From NCBI RefSeq assembly GCF_002220775.1, contig NZ_CP019685.1, forward strand, positions 1,178,001-1,242,000: a stretch of DNA of 64,000 nt. The letters are read 5' to 3'. Numbering within the stretch: position 1 is the first letter of the stretch; the number at the start of each line of letters is the position of its first letter. The translations under genes were made by a program, and so were the position numbers. Below are positions 37,762-50,235 of the stretch, one piece after another. Under the pieces are notes generated by a model, which had not been told where the DNA came from, did not search any database, and was given only the letters and a program-made list of their open reading frames with translations. The DNA is from Campylobacter sputorum. Its GTDB lineage: Bacteria; Campylobacterota; Campylobacteria; Campylobacterales; Campylobacteraceae.

Positions 37762-37778
37762 AGGATAAAAATTATCCT
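37762..37778 (+). promoter_or_regulatory. Fur-box-like palindrome in the nifS leader
   Basis: AGGATAA-AAA-TTATCCT is a perfect 7-3-7 inverted repeat at about +9 to +25 from the nifS -10. Its core GATAAAAATTATC differs by one base from the Fur 6-1-6 pattern GATAATnATTATC. Binding by Fur or another iron-linked regulator is inferred. Confidence 0.5.
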
Positions 37779-37795
37779 AAATAAAAAAGGAATAA

Positions 37796-38983
<1,188 letters not shown>

Positions 38984-38998
38984 TTTAAGGAAAATAAA

Positions 38999-39991
38999 AT
39001 GGCAAAAAATCAACTTATCGGTGGTTCTATCTGGGAAGAGTATTCTAAAAAAGTTCAAGATAGGATGAATAATCCTAAATTTATGGGAGAAATCACACAA
39101 GAAGAAGCAGACAAAAAAGGCTATAAACTTATCATAGCTGACTTTGGAGCCGAAAGCTGTGGCGATGCAGTGAGACTTTATTGGCTTGTTGATGAAAAGA
39201 CAGATAAAATAATGGATTCAAAATTTAAAAGCTTTGGATGTGGCACTGCTATAGCAAGTAGTGATACAATGGCTGAGCTTTGCATAGGAAAAACCGTAGA
39301 TGAAGCTGTAAAAATAACAAATATCGATGTTGAAAAAGCTATGCGCGATGATCCTAATACTCCAGCCGTACCACCTCAAAAAATGCACTGTTCTGTTATG
39401 GCATATGATGTCATAAAAGCAGCAGCAGCACAGTATAAAGGTGTAGATCCAGAGCATTTTGAAGACGAAATAATAGTATGTGAGTGTGCAAGAGTAAGTC
39501 TTGGAACTATAAAAGAAGTTATAAGATTAAATGATTTAAAAACAGTTGAAGAGATCACTCAGTTTACAAAAGCTGGTGCATTTTGTAAAAGCTGTGTAAA
39601 GCCTGGCGGACATGAAAAAAGAGAGTATCATTTAGTAGATATTTTGACACAAACAAGAGCTGAAATGCAAAAAGAACAGCTACAAGCTATCGCGGATGCA
39701 AAAGTAAGTGGCGGTACAAATGATATGAGTTTTGAAGAGCTAAATACTATTGGTAAATTTAAAGCTATAGAAAGCGTTATAGATGATGAAATACGCCCAA
39801 TGTTGCAGTTTGATGGTGGAAATTTAGAAATACTAGATGTAAAAACTGAAGATGATGGAAAAACTGACATATATATAAGATATCTTGGTGCTTGTAGTGG
39901 ATGTGCAAGCGGAGCAAGTGGAACACTTTATGCGATAGAAAATGTATTACAAGAAAATTTAAGTCCAAATATAAGAGTTTATCCTGTTTGA
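38999..39991 (+). CDS. nifU: Fe-S cluster scaffold NifU (three-domain)
   Basis: The 330-residue protein has all three NifU parts: an IscU-like N-terminal scaffold (KSFGCGTAIASSDTMAEL, about 74-91), a central Bfd-like [2Fe-2S] domain (VCECARVSLGTIKEVIRLND with FCKSCVKPGG, about 160-210) and a C-terminal Nfu domain (GACSGCASGASGTLYAIENV, CxxC near 298-301). It accepts sulfur from NifS and passes clusters to apoproteins. Confidence 0.95.
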   Translation: MAKNQLIGGSIWEEYSKKVQDRMNNPKFMGEITQEEADKKGYKLIIADFGAESCGDAVRLYWLVDEKTDKIMDSKFKSFGCGTAIASSDTMAELCIGKTVDEAVKITNIDVEKAMRDDPNTPAVPPQKMHCSVMAYDVIKAAAAQYKGVDPEHFEDEIIVCECARVSLGTIKEVIRLNDLKTVEEITQFTKAGAFCKSCVKPGGHEKREYHLVDILTQTRAEMQKEQLQAIADAKVSGGTNDMSFEELNTIGKFKAIESVIDDEIRPMLQFDGGNLEILDVKTEDDGKTDIYIRYLGACSGCASGASGTLYAIENVLQENLSPNIRVYPV

Positions 39992-39993
39992 TA

Positions 39994-40020
39994 ACATTGC
40001 GAGAAATCGCAATGTTTTTT
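39994..40020 (+). terminator. Rho-independent terminator of nifS-nifU
   Basis: ACATTGCGA, a GAAA tetraloop and TCGCAATGT form a perfect nine-pair stem followed by six T, starting three bases after the nifU stop. It is the clearest terminator in the window. Confidence 0.9.
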
Positions 40021-40066
40021 ATAAGAAATTCAAATATAACTAATTATTCTAAAAATTTAAATAATT

Positions 40067-40279
40067 TTATAAATATTTTTCTAAGATTTTATCATAGGCT
40101 TTTAATAACTCTTGCAATCTCATTTCTTTTTCTTTTATTTCGTTTTCTAATATTTCAAATTCCTCAACAATTTGCTTTTGAATTTCAAGCGATGGAAGTG
40201 GGATTTTGATATTTTTTACAATTGAAACAGTTAGTTGTGGTATATTTACTCCAACTCCTTGTATTTTTAAGTATTTCAA
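40067..40279 (-). pseudogene. Type I restriction specificity subunit (HsdS) C-terminal fragment
   Basis: The 70 residues VGVNIPQLTVSIVKNIKIPL, PSLEIQKQIVEEFE and a coiled-coil end are the tail of an HsdS target-recognition domain with its conserved helix. The same frame stays open upstream to about 40307 (LYYLYYVLKYLK, also HsdS-like), then hits a stop where the IS1595 relic begins. No HsdM or HsdR is nearby. It appears to be the remains of a gene cut by the insertion. Confidence 0.75.
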
Positions 40280-40289
40280 TACATAGTAT

Positions 40290-41040
40290 AAATAATATAA
40301 ATTGACCCAAACAACTTAAGCAAATTTTCTCTTATTAGTTTTAATAAAACTTTATATAAACCTTTATTATCTTTTTTTATATTATATCTAAACTCACACT
40401 CTTTTTTACTTCGCTTACGCTACTAGGAAGTGAAGTATAAAATTATCTCTTTTAATTCCTTTAAATTTACTTAGCCTGTGTTTGCACTATCTCCAGAAAT
40501 TCTCTATTGTATTTATATAATTTTTGTCATTTGTAAACTCATCTTTAGAATGTTTTACTCTATAGTGAGTACCATAATCAACTAAGCCATCATATGCTTT
40601 CTGAATAAAATACTATTATCTAATTTGCTAAATTCCTTTAAAATAGGCAATAGCTCTTACTAGAGCAGTTTTTAACAACCCTAGTATAAACCTTGCCATC
40701 TATATTTAGCATTCCAAACACAGGTGCTTAATTTCTTACACCTCTCTCTTTTACCTCCAAAGTAACTCTCATCTATTTCTATCTCACCACTGAATTTAGA
40801 TATCTTTTCACACTCATTCATCATTAATATTCTAATTTGGTTTAGAATTTTATTTATTGTATTTCTTTAGATATTACAAATTTCAACTATTTTTGCAGCA
40901 TCTTTTGTCTTGGCAAAAATACCTAAGAATTTCTATAAATTTCTTTTCTGAAATTTATGAACGATATACATACTTGTTTTTCAAAGGTAAAATCATAATT
41001 TATTGCTAATTTATTAGAGCTTGAGTGTTTTGAGGCTAAA
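40290..41040 (-). pseudogene. Decayed IS1595-family transposase
   Basis: Minus-strand frames join into an IS1595-type transposase. In order: AKTKDAAKIVEICNI with an in-frame stop, FSGEIEIDESYFGGKRER (first catalytic Asp, about 40796-40743), APVFGMLNIDGKVYTRVVKN, AYDGLVDYGTHYRVKHSKDE, NYINTIENFW with a stop where Tyr or Gly-Tyr is expected, CKHRLSKFKGIKRDNFILHF and finally ECEFRYNIKKDNKGLYKVLL. At least three frameshifts and several stops show it is dead. A short extra stretch near 40410-40430 interrupts the C-terminal part. I could not find convincing terminal inverted repeats. Confidence 0.8.
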
Positions 41041-41184
41041 TTATTTATATAAATAGAATACAGTATGACACTACTTTGATAATATTAATTTAAAGAAAAC
41101 CATATAAAAGAAATTTATTTAAAAGATAAATTTCTAAATTTAATCAAAAATAAAATAATAAACGAAGTAAAAAAGAAAGATAAA

Positions 41185-41269
41185 TGGTGCGGATGAAAGG
41201 ACTTGAACCTTCACGCCGCGAAGCACCAGATCCTAAGTCTGGCGTGTCTGCCAATTTCACCACATCCGC
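41185..41269 (-). tRNA. tRNA-Leu, anticodon TAG
   Basis: Acceptor GCGGATG pairs with CATCCGC, anticodon stem CCAGA/TCTGG encloses CTTAGGA, and a long variable arm (TGCTTCGCGGCG) marks a class II tRNA. Discriminator A and CCA are encoded. It is last in the five-tRNA operon. Confidence 0.96.
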
Positions 41270-41279
41270 ACAATTTAAA

Positions 41280-41356
<77 letters not shown>

Positions 41357-41369
41357 TTAAAAACAACGG

Positions 41370-41446
41370 TGGTACGCTCGAAAGGAATCGAACCTTCAAC
41401 CTACAGATCCGAAGTCTGTTGCTCTATCCAGTTGAGCCACGAGCGC
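41370..41446 (-). tRNA. tRNA-Arg, anticodon TCG
   Basis: Acceptor GCGCTCG with CGAGCGT, anticodon stem ACAGA/TCTGT with loop CTTCGGA, T arm AAGG/CCTT, CCA encoded. It reads CGA and CGG, complementing the GCG-anticodon tRNA-Arg at 8259-8335. Confidence 0.96.
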
Positions 41447-41455
41447 CAATGAAAG

Positions 41456-41531
41456 TGGGGTGAATTGTGGGGATCGAACCCACGACCCTCAGGACCACAA
41501 TCTGATGCTCTACCAACTGAGCTAAACTCAC
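41456..41531 (-). tRNA. tRNA-His, anticodon GTG
   Basis: Acceptor GTGAGTT with AATTCAC, anticodon stem TCAGA/CCTGA around TTGTGGT, T arm GTGGG-TTCGATC-CCCAC, CCA encoded. Position 41532 encodes the extra G-1 that pairs with discriminator C. Confidence 0.96.
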
Positions 41532-41537
41532 CATAAA

Positions 41538-41615
41538 TGGTCGGGGTGAAAGGATTCGAACCTTCGGCCCTCTGGTCCCAAACCAGATGCGCTAACCAGA
41601 CTGCGCTACACCCCG
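41538..41615 (-). tRNA. tRNA-Pro, anticodon TGG
   Basis: Acceptor CGGGGTG with CACCCCG, anticodon stem TCTGG/CCAGA around TTTGGGA, T arm GAAGG-TTCGAAT-CCTTT, CCA encoded. It is first in the operon. Confidence 0.96.
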
Positions 41616-41647
41616 CACAATCATAAAAATTGTAAAAACGAAATGTT

Positions 41648-41676
41648 ATTTTAACTAAAAAAATTTATAAAGTCAA
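41648..41676 (-). promoter_or_regulatory. Sigma-70 promoter of the tRNA operon
   Basis: Minus strand TTGACT (41676-41671), a 17-base spacer and TAAAAT (41653-41648) match the consensus unusually well for this genome. Transcription would start near 41641, 25 bases before tRNA-Pro. Confidence 0.75.
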
Positions 41677-41711
41677 GAAAAAATAGTAAATTTCTAAATT
41701 TTCTTGACTTT
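41669..41711 (-). terminator. 13-bp inverted repeat after accC, overlapping the tRNA promoter
   Basis: AAAGTCAAGAAAA (41669-41681) and TTTTCTTGACTTT (41699-41711) are perfect inverted repeats with a 17-base loop, 20 bases past the accC stop. In the accBC transcript the hairpin is followed by an AT-rich stretch with seven U, so it may terminate. Its distal arm holds the -35 hexamer of the tRNA operon. Confidence 0.55.
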
Positions 41712-41730
41712 AATCAATTAATATCAAAAA

Positions 41731-43065
41731 TTAATGCTTTGATAGATAATTTGTATCGTATTTATTGTTAATAAAATCAAGATTATCCATCATGGTTCTA
41801 TGAAAATCTTTTGTTGTTTTAATCCCTTGTATCACAAGTTCATCCAAGGCAACTCTCATTTTTGCTATTGCTCTATTTCTATCTTTTTCATATACAATTA
41901 ATTTTCCAATCATAGAATCGTAATAAGGAGGAACGCTATAACCTTCATAAATATGACTATCCATCCTTACATTTCTACCACCTGGTGCTATATATTTTAT
42001 AATTTTACCTGGATTTGGAACAAAACTTTTTGGATCTTCTGCTGTTATTCTACACTCTAATGCATGCCCACTAAGATTTATCTCATCTTGAGATAATAGT
42101 TTTTCACCCTCAGCTATGCGTATCATCCACTCTATAAGATCAAGCCCACTTACCATTTCGCTTACGCAGTGTTCAACTTGGAGTCTTGTATTCATCTCTA
42201 TAAAATAAAACTCTTTGCTTTTTTGATCATATAAAAACTCAAAAGTTCCAGCCCCGCAATATCCTATAGCTTTAGTGGCTTTTACTGCAGTTTCATGAAG
42301 TTTTTTTCTAGTTGTTTCATCTAGTAAGGATGCTGGACTCTCTTCTATAAGTTTTTGATGGCGACGCTGCATAGAACAATCTCTTTCTCCTATATGAACT
42401 GCATTTCCATGTTTGTCTGCTAAAATTTGAACTTCAATATGTCTTGGATTTGAAATATATTTTTCCATATACATACTTCCATCGCCAAATGCACTCATAG
42501 CTTCACTTTCTGCTGCCCAAAAATTCTTTTCTAAATCCTCTTCTTTTTCAACCACACGCATTCCACGTCCACCGCCTCCAGCTGCAGCTTTTAATATCAC
42601 TGGATAGCCTATTTCTTTTGCTAATTTTTTTGCAACACCCATATCAGTTATCTCGCCATCACTACCTGGAACTACTGGAACTCCAGCTCTTTGCATAACT
42701 TGTTTTGCTTTGCTTTTATCGCTCATCAAAGACATCGCTTCAACACTAGGGCCTATAAATTTTATATTATGCTTTTGGCAAATTTCAACAAAATTTTGAT
42801 TTTCACTCAAAAATCCATATCCCGGAAATATAGCATCAGCCTCACTTATCTCTGCTGCACTTAAAATAGCTGGGATATTTAGATAACTATCACTACTTCT
42901 TGGAGCCCCTATACATATACTTGCATCAGCATATTTTACATAAAGTGCATCTTTATCAGCCGTTGAATGAACTACGATAGCTTCTTTTCCCATTTCTTGA
43001 ATTGTCCTAAGAGCCCTAAGTGCTATTTCTCCACGATTTGCTATAAGTATTCTTTTGATTTTCAT
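41731..43065 (-). CDS. accC: Acetyl-CoA carboxylase biotin carboxylase subunit AccC
   Basis: AccC carboxylates the biotin of AccB in the first step of fatty acid synthesis. MKIKRILIANRGEIALRALR, the ATP loop AAAGGGGRGMRVV (about 159-171), MEKYISNPRHIEVQIL and YFIEMNTRLQVEHCVSEM are near-identical to family consensus. The length of 444 residues is standard. The ATG touches the stop of accB (one base shared), which separates it from the PycA paralogue at 6688-8118. Confidence 0.96.
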   Translation of the reverse strand: MKIKRILIANRGEIALRALRTIQEMGKEAIVVHSTADKDALYVKYADASICIGAPRSSDSYLNIPAILSAAEISEADAIFPGYGFLSENQNFVEICQKHNIKFIGPSVEAMSLMSDKSKAKQVMQRAGVPVVPGSDGEITDMGVAKKLAKEIGYPVILKAAAGGGGRGMRVVEKEEDLEKNFWAAESEAMSAFGDGSMYMEKYISNPRHIEVQILADKHGNAVHIGERDCSMQRRHQKLIEESPASLLDETTRKKLHETAVKATKAIGYCGAGTFEFLYDQKSKEFYFIEMNTRLQVEHCVSEMVSGLDLIEWMIRIAEGEKLLSQDEINLSGHALECRITAEDPKSFVPNPGKIIKYIAPGGRNVRMDSHIYEGYSVPPYYDSMIGKLIVYEKDRNRAIAKMRVALDELVIQGIKTTKDFHRTMMDNLDFINNKYDTNYLSKH

Positions 43066-43520
43066 TATAATTTCTCCACTGTAAATAGTGGCATTCCAAA
43101 CTCAACAGGCTGTCCATCAGCTACTAAAATTTCAGTTATTTTGCAATCAAATTCAGCTTCTATCTCATTCATTATTTTCATAGCTTCTACTATACCTATA
43201 ACATCATCTTTTCTAACACTTTGACCAACTTTTACAAATGGTGCAGCACCAGGACTTGGGGCTATATAAAATGTTCCAACCATCGGCGAATTAATAGTAT
43301 CTTTTGATACTCCTTTTTCTGAGATTGCATTTGATGGAGCAATTTGCATTGGAGTTGACTGTTGCGGGGATTGTATTATAGTTGTAGATGTTGGACAACA
43401 TTGATTTTCATTTGGCATTTTTTCTAATTCTATTTCAAAATCATCTCTTTTAATCTTTACTCTACCTATATTTATACTCTCAAAAAATTTCATCAACTCT
43501 TCTATTTCTTCTTTTTTCAT
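43065..43520 (-). CDS. accB: Biotin carboxyl carrier protein AccB
   Basis: The 151-residue carrier has an N-terminal helical part, a linker rich in Thr, Gln, Pro and Ser (about 40-75), and the biotinyl domain NSPMVGTFYIAPSPGAAPFV with the biotinylated Lys115 in VEAMKIMNEIEAEF. The CC pair near residue 41 is unusual but outside the folded domain. It precedes accC with a 1-base overlap. Confidence 0.96.
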   Translation of the reverse strand: MKKEEIEELMKFFESINIGRVKIKRDDFEIELEKMPNENQCCPTSTTIIQSPQQSTPMQIAPSNAISEKGVSKDTINSPMVGTFYIAPSPGAAPFVKVGQSVRKDDVIGIVEAMKIMNEIEAEFDCKITEILVADGQPVEFGMPLFTVEKL

Positions 43521-43628
43521 TAAATGTCTCCTAAATAAATTTAATTTTATTGTATCTAAATTTTATACATATTTAAATAAATTGATATTATAACATATAA
43601 TTTTTATTTAATTTTACTTAAATTTTGA

Positions 43629-43634
43629 TATAAT
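43629..43634 (+). promoter_or_regulatory. -10 box of dcd-pseB-pseC
   Basis: TTTTGATATAATCC gives TATAAT 23 bases before the dcd ATG, with AAAAGGA as ribosome binding site. Confidence 0.55.
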
Positions 43635-43656
43635 CCTTAAAATAAAAAGGAAAAAT

Positions 43657-44217
43657 ATGGGTCTAAAAAGTGATAAATGGATAAGAGAACAGAGTTTGAA
43701 GTATAATATGATTGAACCTTTTTGTGAGCAAAATGTTGGTGTTGGCGTAGTAAGTTATGGACTTTCAAGTTACGGATATGATATAAGAGTAGCAAAGGAA
43801 TTTAAAATTTTTACAAATATTGGCGGAACAGTTGTGGATCCAAAAAATTTTGATGAAAAAAATGTAGTTGATTTTGTTGGAGATATTTGCATAGTCCCAC
43901 CAAACTCATTTGCTCTTGCAAGAACCGTTGAATATTTTAATATGCCAAAAGATGTTCTAGCAATTTGTCTTGGCAAAAGCACATATGCAAGATGTGGAAT
44001 AATAGTTAATGTTACGCCATTTGAACCAGGTTTTAAAGGGCATATAACTATAGAAATATCAAATACAACTCCACTTCCAGCTAAAATTTATGCAAACGAA
44101 GGTATCGCACAAGTTCTGTTTTTACAAGGTGATGAAAAGTGCGAAATAAGCTATGCTGATAAAAAAGGCAAATATCAAAATCAAACTGGCATAACTCTTC
44201 CTAAAATACTAAAATAA
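43657..44217 (+). CDS. dcd: dCTP deaminase
   Basis: Dcd turns dCTP into dUTP for thymidylate synthesis. [15 protein letters not shown] (about 37-51), [20 protein letters not shown] (about 105-124) and [22 protein letters not shown] are family blocks with the catalytic Glu in the last. At 186 residues it has the standard length. It lies nine bases before pseB and may share its transcript. Confidence 0.96.
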   Translation: MGLKSDKWIREQSLKYNMIEPFCEQNVGVGVVSYGLSSYGYDIRVAKEFKIFTNIGGTVVDPKNFDEKNVVDFVGDICIVPPNSFALARTVEYFNMPKDVLAICLGKSTYARCGIIVNVTPFEPGFKGHITIEISNTTPLPAKIYANEGIAQVLFLQGDEKCEISYADKKGKYQNQTGITLPKILK

Positions 44218-46331
<2,114 letters not shown>

Positions 46332-46432
46332 GATAGCTTATACAGCTACTAAATCAGCTTTCATGTCTTAAATTTAAGCTAGTTTCTTGTAGAATAAGCC
46401 CCGTTACAAATTTAGTCTAAAAGGTTTAAATA

Positions 46433-48511
46433 ATGAAAAATTTAATAATCGTAGAATCTCCAGCAAAAGCAAAAACGATAAAAAATTTTTTAGGGAAAGA
46501 TTACGAAGTTATAGCCTCAAAAGGGCATATTAGAGATCTTCCAAAAACAACCTTTGGCATAAAAATAGAAGAAAATACATTTACACCAGAATACAAAATA
46601 AGCAAAGATCACTCGGCACTTGTTAAAGATATAAAAGAATTATCAAAAAAAGCAGATAACATTTATCTTGCAACCGACGAAGATAGAGAGGGTGAAGCAA
46701 TAGCTTTTCATATAGCAAACGCTATAGGCAAAGACCCACAAAGTTTGCCAAGAATAGTTTTTCACGAAATTACAAAAAATGCTATAAATGAAGCGATAAA
46801 AAATCCTAGACATATAGATATGGATAGCGTAAATGCACAGCAAGCAAGAAGACTTCTTGATAGGATAGTTGGATACAAACTTAGCCCTCTTTTAAATCAA
46901 AAAATTCAAAAAGGTCTAAGTGCAGGAAGGGTTCAAAGTGCTACTCTTAAACTAATTGTAGATAGAGAAAGAGAAATTAAAGCCTTTAAACCAATAACAT
47001 ACTATGAAATTCAAACTAAATTTAAAAAAGATCTAGAAGCCGAACTTGTCAAATTTGAAAATGAAAAGATAGAAAAACTTACCATACAAAGCGAAGCAAA
47101 AGCAAAGTATATCGTAAATACAATAAAAGAAGAGAAATTTAATATAACTGACATTTTCACAAAAGAAAGAAAAATTTCTCCACAACCACCTTTTATGACA
47201 TCAACTCTTCAACAAAGCGCTAGTTCATCCTTGGGATTTAGCCCTAAAAAAACTATGATGATAGCTCAAAATTTATATGAAGGCGTTCAAACTGATAGCG
47301 GATTTCACGGCGTTATTACTTATATGAGAACAGACTCGCTAAATATAGCAAAAGAAGCAATTGCAATGGCAAGAAAGCATATCAAAAATAATTATGATGA
47401 AAAATATCTTCCAAGCAAAGCAAATATTTATACAACAAAATCAAAAGGAGCACAAGAAGCTCACGAGGCTATAAGACCGACAAATACGGATTTCACACCG
47501 CAAATTGCAGAAAAATATCTTGATAAAGATGCATTAAAACTCTATACTCTTATATACAATAAATTTTTAGCATCTCAAATGACACCCGCTATTTTTGAAA
47601 ACGCAACAGTTATAATTTCTTCAAAAAAAGCTGAGTTTAAGCTAAGTGGTAGAAAACTGCTTTTTGATGGATTTTACAAAATTTATGGAGATTTAGATAA
47701 AGATAAAATTTTGCCAAATTTAAATCTTAATGACGAGATGATAATACAAAATATAAAAGATGAAAAAAAACAAACAGAGCCGCCTGCAAGATATTCTGAA
47801 GCTGGGCTTATTAAAAAACTTGAAACACTTGGTATCGGAAGACCTTCAACTTACGCACCAACCATATCACTTTTAACTTCAAGAAACTATGTAAATATAG
47901 AAAAAAAACAGCTCGTACCGACAGAAATTGCATTTAGCATAACAGAAGTTTTAGAAGAACATTTTAAAAACATAGTAGATAGCGAATTTACATCAAAAAT
48001 GGAAACCAAACTAGATGAAATTGCAGAAGAAAAAAGCGATTGGCAACAAATTTTATCCGATTTTTATTACCCTTTTATGGATAGTATTGAAAAAGGAAAA
48101 ACTAATATAAAAAGTAGAAAAATAGCTATACCTATAAACGAAAAATGCCCTGAATGTGGAGGAGAGTTAGTAAAAAGAAAAGGTAGATATGGTGAGTTTA
48201 TAGCTTGTTTGAATTTTCCAAAATGCAAATATTCAAGAAATTTAAAAAACGATACACAACCTAAAAAAGAACCGCAAAAGATAGGAGTATCTTGTCCAAA
48301 ATGTGGTGGCGATATAGTTGTAAGGATATCAAAAAGAGGTAAATTTTTTGGCTGCTTGAACTACCCAAATTGTGATTTTATAAGCAAATACGAACCTACA
48401 AATGAAATTTGCCCACAATGCGGTAAAGCAAATTTAGTCATAAAAGAACTAAAAAGTGGTAAATTTGAGCAGTGCCCGGAATGCAAATTTAAAAGAGAGA
48501 TAAATGGCTAA
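46433..48511 (+). CDS. topA: DNA topoisomerase I
   Basis: TopA relaxes negative supercoils. The Toprim parts are VESPAKAKTIKNFLG (about 5-19) and ATDEDREGEAIAFHI (about 81-95). The active Tyr is in ITYMRTDSLNIA (near 300). The C-terminus has three C4 zinc ribbons: CPECGGELVKRKGRYGEF, CPKCGGDIVVRISKRGKFFG and CPQCGKANLVIKELKSGKF. The 692-residue length is normal. Its end overlaps the phosphodiesterase gene by 8 bases. Confidence 0.97.
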   Translation: MKNLIIVESPAKAKTIKNFLGKDYEVIASKGHIRDLPKTTFGIKIEENTFTPEYKISKDHSALVKDIKELSKKADNIYLATDEDREGEAIAFHIANAIGKDPQSLPRIVFHEITKNAINEAIKNPRHIDMDSVNAQQARRLLDRIVGYKLSPLLNQKIQKGLSAGRVQSATLKLIVDREREIKAFKPITYYEIQTKFKKDLEAELVKFENEKIEKLTIQSEAKAKYIVNTIKEEKFNITDIFTKERKISPQPPFMTSTLQQSASSSLGFSPKKTMMIAQNLYEGVQTDSGFHGVITYMRTDSLNIAKEAIAMARKHIKNNYDEKYLPSKANIYTTKSKGAQEAHEAIRPTNTDFTPQIAEKYLDKDALKLYTLIYNKFLASQMTPAIFENATVIISSKKAEFKLSGRKLLFDGFYKIYGDLDKDKILPNLNLNDEMIIQNIKDEKKQTEPPARYSEAGLIKKLETLGIGRPSTYAPTISLLTSRNYVNIEKKQLVPTEIAFSITEVLEEHFKNIVDSEFTSKMETKLDEIAEEKSDWQQILSDFYYPFMDSIEKGKTNIKSRKIAIPINEKCPECGGELVKRKGRYGEFIACLNFPKCKYSRNLKNDTQPKKEPQKIGVSCPKCGGDIVVRISKRGKFFGCLNYPNCDFISKYEPTNEICPQCGKANLVIKELKSGKFEQCPECKFKREING

Positions 48512-49025
48512 AATAGGAATAATATCGGATTCTCACAAAAGAAGCGATATCGCACTTGAAGCTATAGATATCTTAAAATCTCAAAAAGTAGATATTTTAA
48601 TACACGCAGGAGATATAGTGGAATTTGATACATTAAAACACCTTAGAAATTCTCATATTCCATATGTTGCTGTTCTTGGAAATAATGATGAATCATTAAA
48701 AAAATATCAAAATGAATTTTATCTTTACGAAGAGCCATATAAATTTAAGTTTAAAAATCTCACAATTAATCTTATGCACTACCCAATGTATTTAACAAAA
48801 GATGCAAATATAAATATTTATGGTCATACACACTATTTTACAGCTTTTGTAATGCAAAATATACTTTATTTAAATTCTGGTGAAATTTGTGCTAGAAAAA
48901 AACCTTTACATGAATTTGCACTCGTTGAATGCGATGAAAACCTAAAATTTAGAGTATTTAAATTTCAAAAAGATATAAAAAGCACGGATTGGACAAAAAC
49001 AGAATTTTTTCTAGGTGAAGATTAA
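48504..49025 (+). CDS. YfcE/MJ0936-type metallophosphoesterase
   Basis: The 173-residue protein has all calcineurin-like motifs: GIISDSHKRSD (about 4-14), IHAGDIVE (about 34-41), VLGNNDE (about 56-62) and YGHTHY (about 104-109). Relatives are manganese-dependent phosphodiesterases of unknown physiological substrate. It is coupled to topA upstream and to the antiporter downstream (TAATG overlap). Confidence 0.87.
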   Translation: MAKIGIISDSHKRSDIALEAIDILKSQKVDILIHAGDIVEFDTLKHLRNSHIPYVAVLGNNDESLKKYQNEFYLYEEPYKFKFKNLTINLMHYPMYLTKDANINIYGHTHYFTAFVMQNILYLNSGEICARKKPLHEFALVECDENLKFRVFKFQKDIKSTDWTKTEFFLGED

Positions 49026-50182
49026 TGTTTGAGTTTGGAATTACAACACTACTGCTTCTTTTAACACTAGCTTTTATAATAATTTCATCTCCATTTTTTT
49101 CTAAAATTTCAAAAATGCCAATAGCTTCGGTTGAAATAATTTTGGGTGCTATAGCTGGATATTTTGGACTTATAAATGATAATGATATGCTAAAACTTGT
49201 AGCAAATGTTGGCTTTTATTTTTTAATGTTTTTAGCAGGAAGTGAAGTAAATTTAAAAGTATTTTTAAGTGCCGATAAGGATATATTGAAAAAGGCTTTT
49301 ACATATCTTTTTATACTATATGTGCTTTCTGTAACCACAACTTTTGGATTTAATCTTAATATACTTTTTTTAATCATACTTCCTATAATGAGCGTTGGGC
49401 TTCTATCTACTTTATATAAAGACTATGGCAAAAACGAGAACTGGCTAAATATCTCTATGTTAATTGGCTCCATTGGAGAAATTATTTCTATAGCTCTTTT
49501 GACATTTTTAAGTTCTTATTTGGAATTTGGAATGGGAATACAGCTGTATTCAAGCATAGGTTACTTGATAGCATTTTTGCTTTTATGTGTTGCTATTTAT
49601 AAATTTACAGATGTGTTGTTTTGGTGGTTTCCAAAAATAAAAGTTATATTAATGCCACAAAATGATAAAGAAGAGCAAGACATAAGGATTTGTATGGCTC
49701 TATTTTTTAGCATAATTTCTGTGATGTTATGGTTAAAAATGGAAATAGCATTTGGTGCATTTGTAGCTGGCATTTTTATAGCAACATTTTTTGATCACAA
49801 AAAAGATCTTACTCAAAAGCTATCTAGCGTTGGATATGGTTTTTTAGTTCCTGTATTTTTTATACATCTTGGTTCAACTTTTAAATTAGAATCATTATTA
49901 TCAGCAGATATTGTCAAATATGCAATAATAGTATCAATTGCTCTAATTGTGTTACGATTTGTATCATCTATAGCATTTTTTAAATTTATAGGTTTTAAAA
50001 ATAGCATATTGATATCTTTTTCTCACTCAATGCCACTAACACTACTTGTAGCAACTGCCACTATAGGCTATAAATCAAAATATATAAACTACAATGAATA
50101 TTCTGGACTCATCCTAGCAAGCTTACTTAGTGCTATAATAACTCTTAATACAATTAAGCTAATAGTGTCTTATAAAAAATAG
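49025..50182 (+). CDS. CPA2-type cation:proton antiporter
   Basis: The 385-residue protein has 11-12 hydrophobic segments. FYFLMFLAGSEVNLK (about 66-80) is the conserved FxxGxE-type motif, and GAFVAGIFIATFFDH (near 243-257) resembles the core crossing of NhaS/KefB-type Na+/H+ exchangers. There is no regulatory C-terminal domain. The ion is not known. Its ATG shares one base with the stop of the preceding gene. Confidence 0.8.
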   Translation: MFEFGITTLLLLLTLAFIIISSPFFSKISKMPIASVEIILGAIAGYFGLINDNDMLKLVANVGFYFLMFLAGSEVNLKVFLSADKDILKKAFTYLFILYVLSVTTTFGFNLNILFLIILPIMSVGLLSTLYKDYGKNENWLNISMLIGSIGEIISIALLTFLSSYLEFGMGIQLYSSIGYLIAFLLLCVAIYKFTDVLFWWFPKIKVILMPQNDKEEQDIRICMALFFSIISVMLWLKMEIAFGAFVAGIFIATFFDHKKDLTQKLSSVGYGFLVPVFFIHLGSTFKLESLLSADIVKYAIIVSIALIVLRFVSSIAFFKFIGFKNSILISFSHSMPLTLLVATATIGYKSKYINYNEYSGLILASLLSAIITLNTIKLIVSYKK

Positions 50183-50235
50183 TATAAATTTTAAAATTAA
50201 TAATTTATCATTAACTTTAATAGTTATTTTTTTGA

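Noticed and set aside
39218-39457. Minus-strand 79-residue frame rich in Cys inside nifU
   Set aside because: It is the shadow of the cysteine- and alanine-rich nifU coding region.
39901-40209. 102-residue plus-strand frame across the nifU end
   Set aside because: It crosses the nifU terminator and the antisense of the HsdS fragment; it has no ribosome binding site.
40405-40440. ACTTC...GAAGT inverted repeat as a possible IS end
   Set aside because: It lies inside the transposase relic, is imperfect and short, and does not match any partner at the other side.
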